A DNA stretch of 24,211 bases from IMG/VR virus record IMGVR_UViG_3300023284_000208, positions 1-24,211 of that record. One strand, given 5' to 3'. This document shows positions 15,815 through 22,928 of this stretch, piece after piece (the first letter of the stretch is position 1; each line of letters starts with the position of its first letter). Position numbers and translations under genes: made by a program. Source of the DNA: a virus. Under the pieces are notes generated by a model. The model saw only the letters and a list, made by a program, of their open reading frames with translations, made no database searches and had not been told where the DNA came from.

Positions 15815-16027
15815 ATGAACTTCAAGCAGGCATCTCAGTTCGTCCTGCCCTATGGCAGTCATAAGGGCCGCTCCATTGACGGCGTGGCTTCGACAGACGA
15901 GGGCCTTCGGGACCTCGACAGATTCCTGTCTTGGCTGGAGGATAATCGTCCGGGGACTGACGTGCATGGGGCTGTCAATACCTACCTCTCCGATCCAAGC
16001 ATTCAGAAAGAGCTTCAGAGCCTATGA
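15815..16027 (+). CDS. small DUF3820-like protein
   Basis: The 70-residue protein contains LPYGSHKGRSIDGVA and then LDRFLSWL. This resembles the small domain with an FGxHKGxxL motif followed by YLxWL found in DUF3820 proteins and at the end of some exonucleases; its role is unknown. ATG 15815 is chosen because it lies 2 bases after the preceding stop and gives the expected domain start; the longer open frame from 15704 only shadows the previous gene. The stop overlaps the next ATG (ATGA). Confidence 0.65.
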   Translation: MNFKQASQFVLPYGSHKGRSIDGVASTDEGLRDLDRFLSWLEDNRPGTDVHGAVNTYLSDPSIQKELQSL

Positions 16028-18222
16028 TCGAGATCGACGGATTCATGCTTCGTGCCGAGACTCGCTCTGAGCAGCGCGAGTTCGAGCAGGTCCTGGAAGG
16101 TATCTACCACACCGAACTGGACCTTGAGCCATACATCGTCGGCGATCAATCTATAAACAAATACCTGGAGGGTCTTTGCGACTGTGACCGATGTGTCACT
16201 GAGGCCAAAGCGCTTGGCAGCAAGAGGTCCAGGAATCCTACCAGAGACAGGCTGATCCGCAGGGGTGCTCAGAAGGACCTGGAGGGTTTTGCCAAGCGGA
16301 GAAAGAAGCTCACCACGGCCAGTAAGAAGTCGTTCGAGAAGATTTCCACGGATGTATACAACCGCCTCGTCCGGTTGATGGACGGGTTCGTGGCCGGCCG
16401 CGTAGCTGCAACTCAGGCCCCTGAGTACGCACAGACGGCAATCCTCCTACCTCGACAGCCTACCCGGATGGCCAGGGGCCGAGGGAAGTCCAGGCCCGTG
16501 AGCTTCGACAGGTTCAAGAAAGAGGCCAACAGCATATTCCGGGACGCTTACCACCGCTCGTATCTGCTGGGATTCCGCTCTGCTGGCACTGAGACGTTTA
16601 CTCGACAGGGAATCTCTCAGCTTTCTCGGGAGGATGAGCGCTTCATTCGCTCGGCGATACGGCAGGAGATGGTCTACTTCAACAACTTCCTGGGCGACAT
16701 GAGGAAGCGGCGTGGCCGGATGCCATATCCCAAACGCCTAAAGATGTACACAGAGTCATTTTACAATATGTACATGAACGGTCGGGTCATGGCCACGCCA
16801 GGTGACCACGTGATCCATTGGGTATCAAGACTCGATGAAAACACCTGCATGGGCTGTCACTGGCTCAGTGAGCGGTCTCCGTTCACGAGAGATCGTCTGC
16901 CGTCGTCCCCACGCTCTGGATACACACCATGCCTATGTCTTACAAACTGTCAGGTTGACATTTTGACTGACGGCGGGTATACTCCCCTCAAGGACGTAAA
17001 GGAGGGTGACTATGCCTACACACATAAGCAGAGGTGGAGAGAGGTCAAGAAAGTCCACAAGTTCAAAGCCACGGAAGACCACCGATTCGCCGTCATTGTT
17101 GGACGGAATGGTAGCCTGTTCGGAATCACACAGGACCATCCGGTCTGGACCCAAAGAGGTTGGATGTCTGCAAGAGACGCCTCTCTCGCGGGGGAACTCA
17201 TATTGCATGGTCTGCGGGGATCAAGTTGGCCCACGCAACAGGTCGGGTCACTGCCGGAGTTGTGCGACTTCAGGGCAGTGGAAAGGGCAGAGAGGCGAAA
17301 AGAAGCGAGAAGCTGTCAGGAAGGCTCACAGGTCTCGGAGGCGGCAGTACATCGACTTGAAATGGGAGAACTTTCGCCAGCGGCCAGATGGCCGATACAT
17401 GGCGAGGTATTGGGAGGGCGATCAGACCCATTGGGTATTTCGCTCCAGATGGGTGTGGGAGCAGCACAATGGCCCCATCCCTATGGGATTTATCATTCAC
17501 CACAAGAATCGGGACCGGAGCGACGACCGACCGGAGAACTTGGAGGCGAAGGAGTTTCGGAAGCATTCCCAGGACCATGGTGCGGAGGAGAGGATAGAAG
17601 CAGAGAAACGGAAAATTACGGTCAAGTGTCTGGGGTGCGGGTTGGACTTCTTGACGAGGCCAAAGAGAATACAACAAGGCCGTGGGAGATATTGCAGCCA
17701 CCTTTGCGCCGATGGAGCGAGGCAGAAACGTGTTCAGCTAACCTGCGATCAGTGCAAGGTGAATTTTCAGAGAAAGCTATCGGAACACCAGAAAACAACA
17801 GGGTTCGAGAACACTTTCTGCTCTCAAACCTGCTTCAGAAAGTATCAGAAGGTATCTCATTGGATGACCCTGCGGTGTTCTTACTGCAAAAAGAGTTTCG
17901 AGAGAATAAAGGGAGAGGTCGAGAAGCAGAGGAGGAAGTCACCGAAGGCGAGATCATTCTGCTCGAAGGATTGCTTCCTGGAATCTCTCTCTACGACCTC
18001 ACTGTAGAGGAAGACCATTCATTTGTGGCTTCTGGATTGGCTATCCATAACTCCAACTGTCGGTGCAAGTTGTACATGAGGCGGGCAAGCCTCAAGGAAA
18101 GGCGCAGCATTGGCCAGAGGCAGGTGTCGATCGAGTACGCCCTGAAACAGCTACGCAAGATCAAGGAGCGCCAGATTAAGTTCAGGCCCTCGTTCAAGCC
18201 AGGGTCTAGTGTGCGCTCATAA
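16024..18222 (+). CDS. MuF-like minor head protein interrupted by an intein
   Basis: This 732-codon frame encodes a phage head protein split by an intein. The N-extein (1-304) is a basic, helical protein ending in DENTCMGCHWLSERSPF and SGYTPCL; the C-extein (677-732) begins SNCRCKLYMRR. Joined, they read TPCLSNCRCKL, the normal zinc-binding C-x2-C...C-x3-C-x-C end of SPP1 gp7/Mu F-like proteins, which act at the portal and are packaged in the head. The mature spliced protein would be 360 residues. An additional Cys-rich CDCDRC lies near residue 53. The start overlaps the previous stop (ATGA). The intein is entered separately. The extein match is strong because splicing restores the family signature exactly. 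Confidence 0.85.
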   Translation: MIEIDGFMLRAETRSEQREFEQVLEGIYHTELDLEPYIVGDQSINKYLEGLCDCDRCVTEAKALGSKRSRNPTRDRLIRRGAQKDLEGFAKRRKKLTTASKKSFEKISTDVYNRLVRLMDGFVAGRVAATQAPEYAQTAILLPRQPTRMARGRGKSRPVSFDRFKKEANSIFRDAYHRSYLLGFRSAGTETFTRQGISQLSREDERFIRSAIRQEMVYFNNFLGDMRKRRGRMPYPKRLKMYTESFYNMYMNGRVMATPGDHVIHWVSRLDENTCMGCHWLSERSPFTRDRLPSSPRSGYTPCLCLTNCQVDILTDGGYTPLKDVKEGDYAYTHKQRWREVKKVHKFKATEDHRFAVIVGRNGSLFGITQDHPVWTQRGWMSARDASLAGELILHGLRGSSWPTQQVGSLPELCDFRAVERAERRKEARSCQEGSQVSEAAVHRLEMGELSPAARWPIHGEVLGGRSDPLGISLQMGVGAAQWPHPYGIYHSPQESGPERRPTGELGGEGVSEAFPGPWCGGEDRSRETENYGQVSGVRVGLLDEAKENTTRPWEILQPPLRRWSEAETCSANLRSVQGEFSEKAIGTPENNRVREHFLLSNLLQKVSEGISLDDPAVFLLQKEFRENKGRGREAEEEVTEGEIILLEGLLPGISLYDLTVEEDHSFVASGLAIHNSNCRCKLYMRRASLKERRSIGQRQVSIEYALKQLRKIKERQIKFRPSFKPGSSVRS
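16936..18051 (+). mobile_element. intein in the MuF-like protein (372 codons)
   Basis: All splicing motifs are in the host-gene frame. Block A starts at Cys305 (CLTNCQVDILTDGGY, then VKEGDYAYT). Block B has the TxxH pair in ITQDHPVWTQRGWMSARDA. Block F is LYDLTVEEDHSF, and block G ends AIHN at residue 676, with Ser677 as the +1 nucleophile. No splicing residue is missing, so it should be active. The roughly 260 codons between blocks B and F (17195-17983) give no recognisable protein in this frame, while the +1 frame encodes an HNH endonuclease. The intein sits at TPCL/SNCRC, in the conserved zinc-site end of the family, a typical place for inteins to persist. Confidence 0.9.
17012..18007 (+). 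CDS. HNH homing endonuclease nested out of frame in the intein
   Basis: In the +1 frame relative to the intein, a 331-codon gene encodes a clear HNH protein. Its core is YMARYWEG, VWEQHNGPIPMGFIIHHKN, DRPENLEAKEFRKHSQDH, with the paired His, Asn and final His residues of the HNH family. Before it lies a CMVCG...CRSC zinc ribbon. After it come three tandem zinc fingers (VKCLGCG...YCSHLC, LTCDQCK...FCSQTC, LRCSYCK...FCSKDC). ATG 17012 follows a near-perfect Shine-Dalgarno (AAAGGAGGG, 16998-17006), although the same bases also encode the intein's conserved KEGD. ATG 17207 is a shorter alternative, but it would cut the first zinc ribbon. Translation could also occur by frameshifting from the intein. 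It stops at 18007, within the intein's C-terminal block. Confidence 0.8.
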   Translation: MPTHISRGGERSRKSTSSKPRKTTDSPSLLDGMVACSESHRTIRSGPKEVGCLQETPLSRGNSYCMVCGDQVGPRNRSGHCRSCATSGQWKGQRGEKKREAVRKAHRSRRRQYIDLKWENFRQRPDGRYMARYWEGDQTHWVFRSRWVWEQHNGPIPMGFIIHHKNRDRSDDRPENLEAKEFRKHSQDHGAEERIEAEKRKITVKCLGCGLDFLTRPKRIQQGRGRYCSHLCADGARQKRVQLTCDQCKVNFQRKLSEHQKTTGFENTFCSQTCFRKYQKVSHWMTLRCSYCKKSFERIKGEVEKQRRKSPKARSFCSKDCFLESLSTTSL

Positions 18223-18228
18223 TTCCCG

Positions 18229-18254
18229 TTGACGTTTACAGTGTAGAGTAAAAC
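18229..18254 (+). promoter_or_regulatory. possible promoter before nrdJ
   Basis: TTGACG (18229-18234) and TAAAAC (18249-18254) lie in the 43-base gap before nrdJ, but the 14-base spacer is too short for a good sigma70 promoter. The region has a partial dyad, GTTTAC and GTAAAAC. The Shine-Dalgarno GGAGGAA follows at 18258-18264. Low confidence; nrdJ may simply be read from upstream. Confidence 0.25.
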
Positions 18255-18265
18255 ACGGAGGAATC

Positions 18266-21004
18266 ATGTCCATCACCGAACAGCGCGTAGAGCCAAAACT
18301 AACCGATAACTCGTTGACCGTCTTGGAGAAACGATACCTTCAGAAGGACGAGTTCGGGACTATCCTGGAAACCCCAAAGGAGCTTTTCTGGCGTGTGGCC
18401 AGAGCCACAGCGGAGGCCGAGCGATCCTATGCGGCCAAGGATAACGCCACAGAGGACGAGATACAGGCCCGTGTGGACTACTACGCCGAGGAGTTCTACC
18501 GGAACATGGCCGAGTGCCGGTTCATGCCCAATACGCCTACCCTGTTCAACACGGGCGTCAAAGAGAAGGCTTGTGGATCGGCCTGCTTTGTCCTGCCTCT
18601 TGAGGACTCGATGGAGGGCATCTGCGACTGCGTGAAGTGGATTGCTTTGATCCAGAAGGAGGGTGGAGGCATTGGAGTGCCTCTGGATGGTCTCAGGCCG
18701 GCCGGAAGCTGGATCAAAGGGGCCAAGGGCTACTCATCCGGCCCGATCGCCTTCTGGAAGGCGCTGTGCGAGATGACCAATGCCATCCAGCAGGGCGCGA
18801 AGCGGCGCGGGGCCTGCATGGCAATGATGTGGTATCACCACCCGGACATTCTGAAGTTCATCTTCTCGAAGCAGGTCCTGGCCAACTTCCCGAACTACAA
18901 CATCAGCGTGAAAGTGGACGAGCCGTTCATGCGGGCTGTCAAGGAGAACCCGGATGTTCCTCTCGTCACTCACTGGAAAGACCGGCACTGGTTCATGCCT
19001 CATGCGATAGATGAGAAGATCAACGACATTCTCGAAAATGGGAATCCGGTCACCAACCACTGGCCCGGAGACCCAAACCTCCTGTCGGTCGCCTACCAGG
19101 TTCAGGACCTGATCCCGTGTACTCCCGCAGGACGGTTCGTGGACAGTGATTTGGACCTCAAGGACGTTTGGACCATCGGCGAGTTCTGGGAGACGATCTG
19201 CCGGCACGCCTGGAAGACCGGGGAGCCTGGGCTGTTCTTCTGCGACAGGATGAACGACAAGTACCCGCTCAAGGACATGACGGTCACGATCCCCGCTGAA
19301 ATGACCACTACTCACGAGGATCGGGAAGTTTCTATGAGGATCGAGTCCACGAATCCATGCGGCGAGGTGCCCTTACCACCTTTTGGTAGTTGTAATCTCC
19401 TGAGCATTAACGTCGCCAAGCTCATTCGTAAGGTCAAGGACGGCCATGCTGCCGTGGAGTTCGATTTTGATGGCTTGAAGCCCATCGTCCAGACGGGTCT
19501 ACGGTTTCTTGATGACATCATCGACGTGAATGGTTATCCAGCGCCTGAGATCGACTACATCGCCCGGCAGACCAGGGACGTGGGACTCGGTGTCATGGGC
19601 GTAGCCGACGCCCTGTACGCTCTTGGGATTTCCTATGGTTCAGACGAGGGAATCGCCTTTATGGAGGCCATTGGCACTGTTGTACGTGAGTCTGTAGAGG
19701 AGGCTGAGTCCAAGTTGGTCGAGGAGCGTGGGGCCTATCCTTTGTATTACAAGATTCCTGGAATGAAGGTCTTCGACGCGGGCCGGAGGCATGTCAAGGC
19801 TACGATGAACGCCCCCACAGGTACGATCAGCATCATTGCCGGCTGTTCATCCGGGATCGAGCCGCTCTACGCACTGGTGTTCATGCGCCGGGTAATGCGT
19901 GATGGCCTTGGCAAGCCTACTGAGATGCTGGAAGTGAACCAGTATTTCGAGCAGGCCCTGCTGGACTACTTTTCATCCTCCACATCCGGAGACGACCTAA
20001 TCAGAGAGACAGTGGAACGGATCGTCCAGGAGGTCTTTGACGGTAAGACCATGGACTCTCCCGCTGGCCGGGAGGTGGTTCAGGGACCCTCTGGATCGTG
20101 CCAGTGGCACCCAGACGTTCCACAGGACATCAAGCGCGTCTTCGTCGTAGCCCAGGACATCAGCCCGGAGTTCCATGTCAAGGCGCAGGCGGCTTGGCAG
20201 AAGAATTTCGACAGCGGTGTCAGCAAGACGGTCAACCTGCCTCACAGTGCGACTGTGGAGGATGTAAGGCAGACATACATGATGGCCTATGACCTCGACT
20301 GCATCGGGATTACGGTCTACCGGGACGGTAGCCGGAGCGGGCAGCCGATGAGTACGAAGAAAGACGAGAAGGGTACTGCAATGAGGGAGACCTTCGAGAA
20401 ATCCTATGGTGGGAAGAAGGAGGATGAACCCTCGGTCCTGGTAGTTCGTGAGCCAGGTCCCCCAGAGCCGAAGAAGATGCGCTGGGTCATGCCGTCCGTC
20501 CGGATGAAGCAGGAGACGCCGTTCGGGACGATGCACGTGCATTTCGTGGTCGATCCGAGCGACCGCTACCGGGTCAAGGAGATTTTCGCCCAGTTGGGAA
20601 GATCCGGACACATGGCAGCAGCCGACCTGGAGGCCATCTGCCGGCTTGTGAGCCTCTGGTTGCGCTCATCGGGCGACTGGAAGCATATTCTACGCCAGCT
20701 AGAGGGTATTGGCTCCGCTCTGGCAGTTCCCACTCGGGACGGCCCGATAAACAGTCTTCCTGCGGCTCTCCACAACGCAATCTCGAAGTTCATTCACATG
20801 AAGCACCAGTACGGAATCGAGAAGATTCTCATGGGGACGGTGGACATCGACAATATAAACCTGAAGGAGAGTGGATCAGGAGCATCTGCTGTAAACCCTG
20901 CCGTAGGCTACCAGATAACGTGCCCAGACTGTAGTGGTGTCCTGGTGGCGAAGGAGGGGTGTTGGACCTGCTCAGACCCAGGTTGCGGATATTCTCGCTG
21001 TTAG
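18266..21004 (+). CDS. nrdJ: adenosylcobalamin-dependent (class II) ribonucleotide reductase
   Basis: This 912-residue enzyme reduces ribonucleotides to deoxyribonucleotides using vitamin B12 coenzyme and works without oxygen. Visible signatures are ACGSACFVLPLEDSM (Cys103, Cys107), KEGGGIGVPLDGLRPAGS, QQGAKRRGACMAMM, the thiyl Cys365 in NPCGE, its redox partner Cys376 in FGSCNL, and a PTGTISIIAGCSSGIEP block. A TSCPD-type domain follows from about 735 (KKMRWVMPSVRMKQETPFG...), and the C-terminus is a zinc-ribbon-like tail (CPDC...CWTCSDPGC) that carries the thiols for reducing the active site. The domain order matches bacterial NrdJ and nothing is missing. It would supply deoxynucleotides for phage DNA synthesis, provided the host makes or imports cobalamin. 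GGAGGAA precedes ATG 18266. It has its own gap upstream. Confidence 0.95.
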   Translation: MSITEQRVEPKLTDNSLTVLEKRYLQKDEFGTILETPKELFWRVARATAEAERSYAAKDNATEDEIQARVDYYAEEFYRNMAECRFMPNTPTLFNTGVKEKACGSACFVLPLEDSMEGICDCVKWIALIQKEGGGIGVPLDGLRPAGSWIKGAKGYSSGPIAFWKALCEMTNAIQQGAKRRGACMAMMWYHHPDILKFIFSKQVLANFPNYNISVKVDEPFMRAVKENPDVPLVTHWKDRHWFMPHAIDEKINDILENGNPVTNHWPGDPNLLSVAYQVQDLIPCTPAGRFVDSDLDLKDVWTIGEFWETICRHAWKTGEPGLFFCDRMNDKYPLKDMTVTIPAEMTTTHEDREVSMRIESTNPCGEVPLPPFGSCNLLSINVAKLIRKVKDGHAAVEFDFDGLKPIVQTGLRFLDDIIDVNGYPAPEIDYIARQTRDVGLGVMGVADALYALGISYGSDEGIAFMEAIGTVVRESVEEAESKLVEERGAYPLYYKIPGMKVFDAGRRHVKATMNAPTGTISIIAGCSSGIEPLYALVFMRRVMRDGLGKPTEMLEVNQYFEQALLDYFSSSTSGDDLIRETVERIVQEVFDGKTMDSPAGREVVQGPSGSCQWHPDVPQDIKRVFVVAQDISPEFHVKAQAAWQKNFDSGVSKTVNLPHSATVEDVRQTYMMAYDLDCIGITVYRDGSRSGQPMSTKKDEKGTAMRETFEKSYGGKKEDEPSVLVVREPGPPEPKKMRWVMPSVRMKQETPFGTMHVHFVVDPSDRYRVKEIFAQLGRSGHMAAADLEAICRLVSLWLRSSGDWKHILRQLEGIGSALAVPTRDGPINSLPAALHNAISKFIHMKHQYGIEKILMGTVDIDNINLKESGSGASAVNPAVGYQITCPDCSGVLVAKEGCWTCSDPGCGYSRC

Positions 21005-21005
21005 G

Positions 21006-21050
21006 CGTACCTCAAAATTTCTTGCGGACGCTAATTAAAATGGAGGTACG
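21006..21050 (+). promoter_or_regulatory. hairpin that could hide the tmk ribosome-binding site
   Basis: CGTACCTC (21006-21013) is the exact reverse complement of GAGGTACG (21043-21050), with a 29-base AT-rich loop. The right arm contains the Shine-Dalgarno GGAGG (21042-21046) of the thymidylate kinase gene, so pairing would block its translation. The loop contains no clear promoter. Confidence 0.5.
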
Positions 21051-21052
21051 TG

Positions 21053-21685
21053 ATGCCGCTCATCAGCTTCGAGGGAATAGACCACTGCGGTAAGGACACG
21101 CAGATTGACCTCCTGGTCGCACGCCTCCAGTCCCGAGAAATCCCGTACTTCGTCACTAGACACCCAGGTGGTACCGAGTTTGGCCAGGAGTGCCGAAAGC
21201 TGCTCCTGGATGCTGGATCGACGATCTGCAACCGGGCCGAGGTCTTCTTGTTCATGGCCGATGCTGCTCAGAACTACGAGCAGGTGGTGAAACCAGCCCT
21301 CGCAAAGGGCCAGTTTGTCATCGTCAACCGTGGGATAGACTCTCCGTTCGCGTACCAGGGATTCGGTCGCGGGGTTCCTTTTGACCTTCTCAGAACTGGA
21401 TTCTGGTACGCTACTGACCATACCATTCCAGGGCTGACGATCCTCCTGGATATACCGCCCGAGGAGGCGGAGAAGCGCAAGTCTGGGCGTGAGTTTCAGA
21501 ATGGGGATCGGTTTGAGTCCCTGGACTTGAAATTCCACGAAACGGTACGGGCTGGATATTTGAGACTGGCTCACCAGCACTCAGATCGGATCATGGTCAT
21601 CGACGCCCTTGGCAACTCAGACCTTGTATCGTACAAGGTACTCAGGACAATCGGGGAGAAGTACCCAGAGATCAACGGGGGCTGA
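21053..21685 (+). CDS. tmk: thymidylate kinase (dTMP kinase)-like
   Basis: This 210-residue protein phosphorylates dTMP to dTDP. It has the family's P-loop region FEGIDHCGKDTQ (6-17), the substrate loop RHPGGTEFG in place of xREPGG, and NRGIDSPFAYQGFGRG in place of the DRYxxSxxAYQG motif, followed by LLDIPPEEAEKR and a lid-like region. Two departures stand out: the P-loop Ser/Thr after Lys14 is Asp15, and the DR motif is Asn-Arg. The overall length and fold are otherwise normal. ATG 21053 is preferred over GTG 21050, with GGAGG six bases upstream. It is next to nrdJ, consistent with deoxynucleotide supply. A hairpin may control its translation. Confidence 0.88.
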   Translation: MPLISFEGIDHCGKDTQIDLLVARLQSREIPYFVTRHPGGTEFGQECRKLLLDAGSTICNRAEVFLFMADAAQNYEQVVKPALAKGQFVIVNRGIDSPFAYQGFGRGVPFDLLRTGFWYATDHTIPGLTILLDIPPEEAEKRKSGREFQNGDRFESLDLKFHETVRAGYLRLAHQHSDRIMVIDALGNSDLVSYKVLRTIGEKYPEINGG

Positions 21686-21809
21686 GGAAGCCGCGAGGCT
21701 CGGGGCGGGTAGCGCTGCCCGCATGGGAGGAGCGACTGTAGTGTTCCAACGGGATCACCCGGCCGAAGGCAAGGTCTGGAGATCGTGTAAGCCTCTATGA
21801 AAGGACGAC
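21686..21809 (+). other. 124-base gap with a strong hairpin, unassigned
   Basis: This gap between tmk and the next gene is GC-rich. It holds a strong hairpin, GCGGGTA-GCGC-TGCCCGC (21705-21722), without a T-tract. A short frame from ATG 21723 (MGGATVVFQRDHPAEGKVWR...) ends at 21800 after 25 codons, but it has no ribosome site and would start at the hairpin. No tRNA can be folded. It may be a processing site, a small RNA, or the remains of a gene. Confidence 0.35.
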
Positions 21810-22316
21810 ATGGCTAAGAAGAACGACAAAGAGAGCTACCTGACGAAGAAGCAGTTGAAGCAGGCTCTGGCGAACTTCGGAGCAGACCAGGAGCGCCGGC
21901 TCGACGACAAGCTCAAGGCCATCAGCAATCAGGTGAATTTGTCTTTGAGCGGTAGTAGGACTCTTTTGACCGACCATGCCATGCGGATCAATGCGCTGAC
22001 CGATTTCTGCTTTTCCAACCTTGGTGAACTGTCCGTTATGATCGACGGCTTGTGGGAGCAGGCTGGTGGCCGTCCTGAGTCTGTGCCACCGGAGCATCTT
22101 GACAAGCTCAGGGAAACGATCCATGAGAGGATTTCTGAATTTCAGGGGGAACTGAAGAAGTACCAGGAGCACGCCAAGAAGCGTATGGCCGAGATGGTTG
22201 ACAAGGTCAAGTCCAGTATCGCGCCAGCCAAGCCTGAGCCAGCGGTGAGGCAGATCGACCTGAGCGATGAACTGCCGATGGACGAGTCCTTGGAGATGGG
22301 TTCAGAGAAAGAATGA
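21810..22316 (+). CDS. phage protein of unknown function with coiled-coil regions
   Basis: I do not recognise this 168-residue protein. It is rich in charged helices: residues 10-45 (YLTKKQLKQALANFGADQER), a middle hydrophobic section (ALTDFCFSNLGELSVMIDGLW), then a long charged helix (HLDKLRETIHERISEFQGEL to MVDKVKSS) that should form a coiled coil. The C-terminus is acidic. AAAGGA lies seven bases before ATG 21810. It starts a run of five overlapping or closely spaced small genes. A structural or regulatory role cannot be told apart. Confidence 0.75.
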   Translation: MAKKNDKESYLTKKQLKQALANFGADQERRLDDKLKAISNQVNLSLSGSRTLLTDHAMRINALTDFCFSNLGELSVMIDGLWEQAGGRPESVPPEHLDKLRETIHERISEFQGELKKYQEHAKKRMAEMVDKVKSSIAPAKPEPAVRQIDLSDELPMDESLEMGSEKE

Positions 22317-22606
22317 TAAAGGTCCTCTGTGTATTTTGCAGGCTCCACATCTACAACATCGAGGAAGGGGACGATCCCAAGGCCGAGAACTTCAAGCCAT
22401 CGGACAAGAAGCACGTGCCGAAGCCTCGTTCACGCCACGTGATGTGCTGTCCGCACTGCAAGAAGCAGTTCTTCCTTCGGACGCCTCGGGGCATTAAGAT
22501 TCTTACGGAGGACAACAAGCTCTACCCAGGTGGTCAGGACCTGGAGGAGCTTCTGAGGGAACATGCAGGACCTGAAAACCTCACAAAGCCACAGCCTCGG
22601 CGCTGA
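22313..22606 (+). CDS. small zinc-ribbon protein
   Basis: The 97-residue protein has CVFC near its start (residues 6-9) and CCPHCKKQFFLR (about 45-56), giving two CxxC knuckles that can hold one zinc ion in a ribbon fold. The middle is charged. The C-terminus ends in a basic TKPQPRR. Its ATG overlaps the previous stop (ATGA), and its 3' end overlaps the next gene by 44 bases. Such ribbons often bind nucleic acids or proteins, but no function is assigned. Confidence 0.75.
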   Translation: MIKVLCVFCRLHIYNIEEGDDPKAENFKPSDKKHVPKPRSRHVMCCPHCKKQFFLRTPRGIKILTEDNKLYPGGQDLEELLREHAGPENLTKPQPRR

Positions 22607-22928
22607 GTGCTTTATCTGTGGAGATACACCGGATTTCTATATCCGGGTCACGACTACCTTCGGGTTCCGAATGGCCATTCCAGTCTGCGAGTACCATTCC
22701 GATCTGGAGGACGTGAGGGCTCTGACCTCAATGACCAGGATCACCGGGAACCCTTCTTCGATCACGTCAAAGTTTGGTATGAAGGCCAAGAGCGGGCCTT
22801 ACTACCGCAGCCTGAACGGAGAGATGACAACGTGTTCGGAAGTCGAGGTCATCCGGTTCAATAAAAAGCCGAGGCTCCTTGTAAGAGCCCTCAGTTGGTT
22901 GGGTTCTCTTTTTGGAGATAGAAAATGA
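22563..22928 (+). CDS. small CxxC/CxxxH zinc-binding protein
   Basis: The 121-residue protein has CFICGDTPDFYIRV (residues 16-29) and VCEYHSDLEDV (from about 40), a plausible C-x2-C...C-x2-H zinc site. The middle is polar and the C-terminus is basic and hydrophobic (RLLVRALSWLGSLFGDRK), which might associate with a membrane or another protein. ATG 22563 follows AGGGA closely and overlaps the upstream gene by 44 bases. The stop overlaps the next start (ATGA). The family is not recognised. Confidence 0.7.
   Translation: MQDLKTSQSHSLGAECFICGDTPDFYIRVTTTFGFRMAIPVCEYHSDLEDVRALTSMTRITGNPSSITSKFGMKAKSGPYYRSLNGEMTTCSEVEVIRFNKKPRLLVRALSWLGSLFGDRK

Noticed and set aside
21686-21809. A tRNA gene in the gap after tmk
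   Set aside because: A GTTCCAAC string recalls a T-loop, but there is no matching T stem, no acceptor stem and no anticodon arm on either strand.
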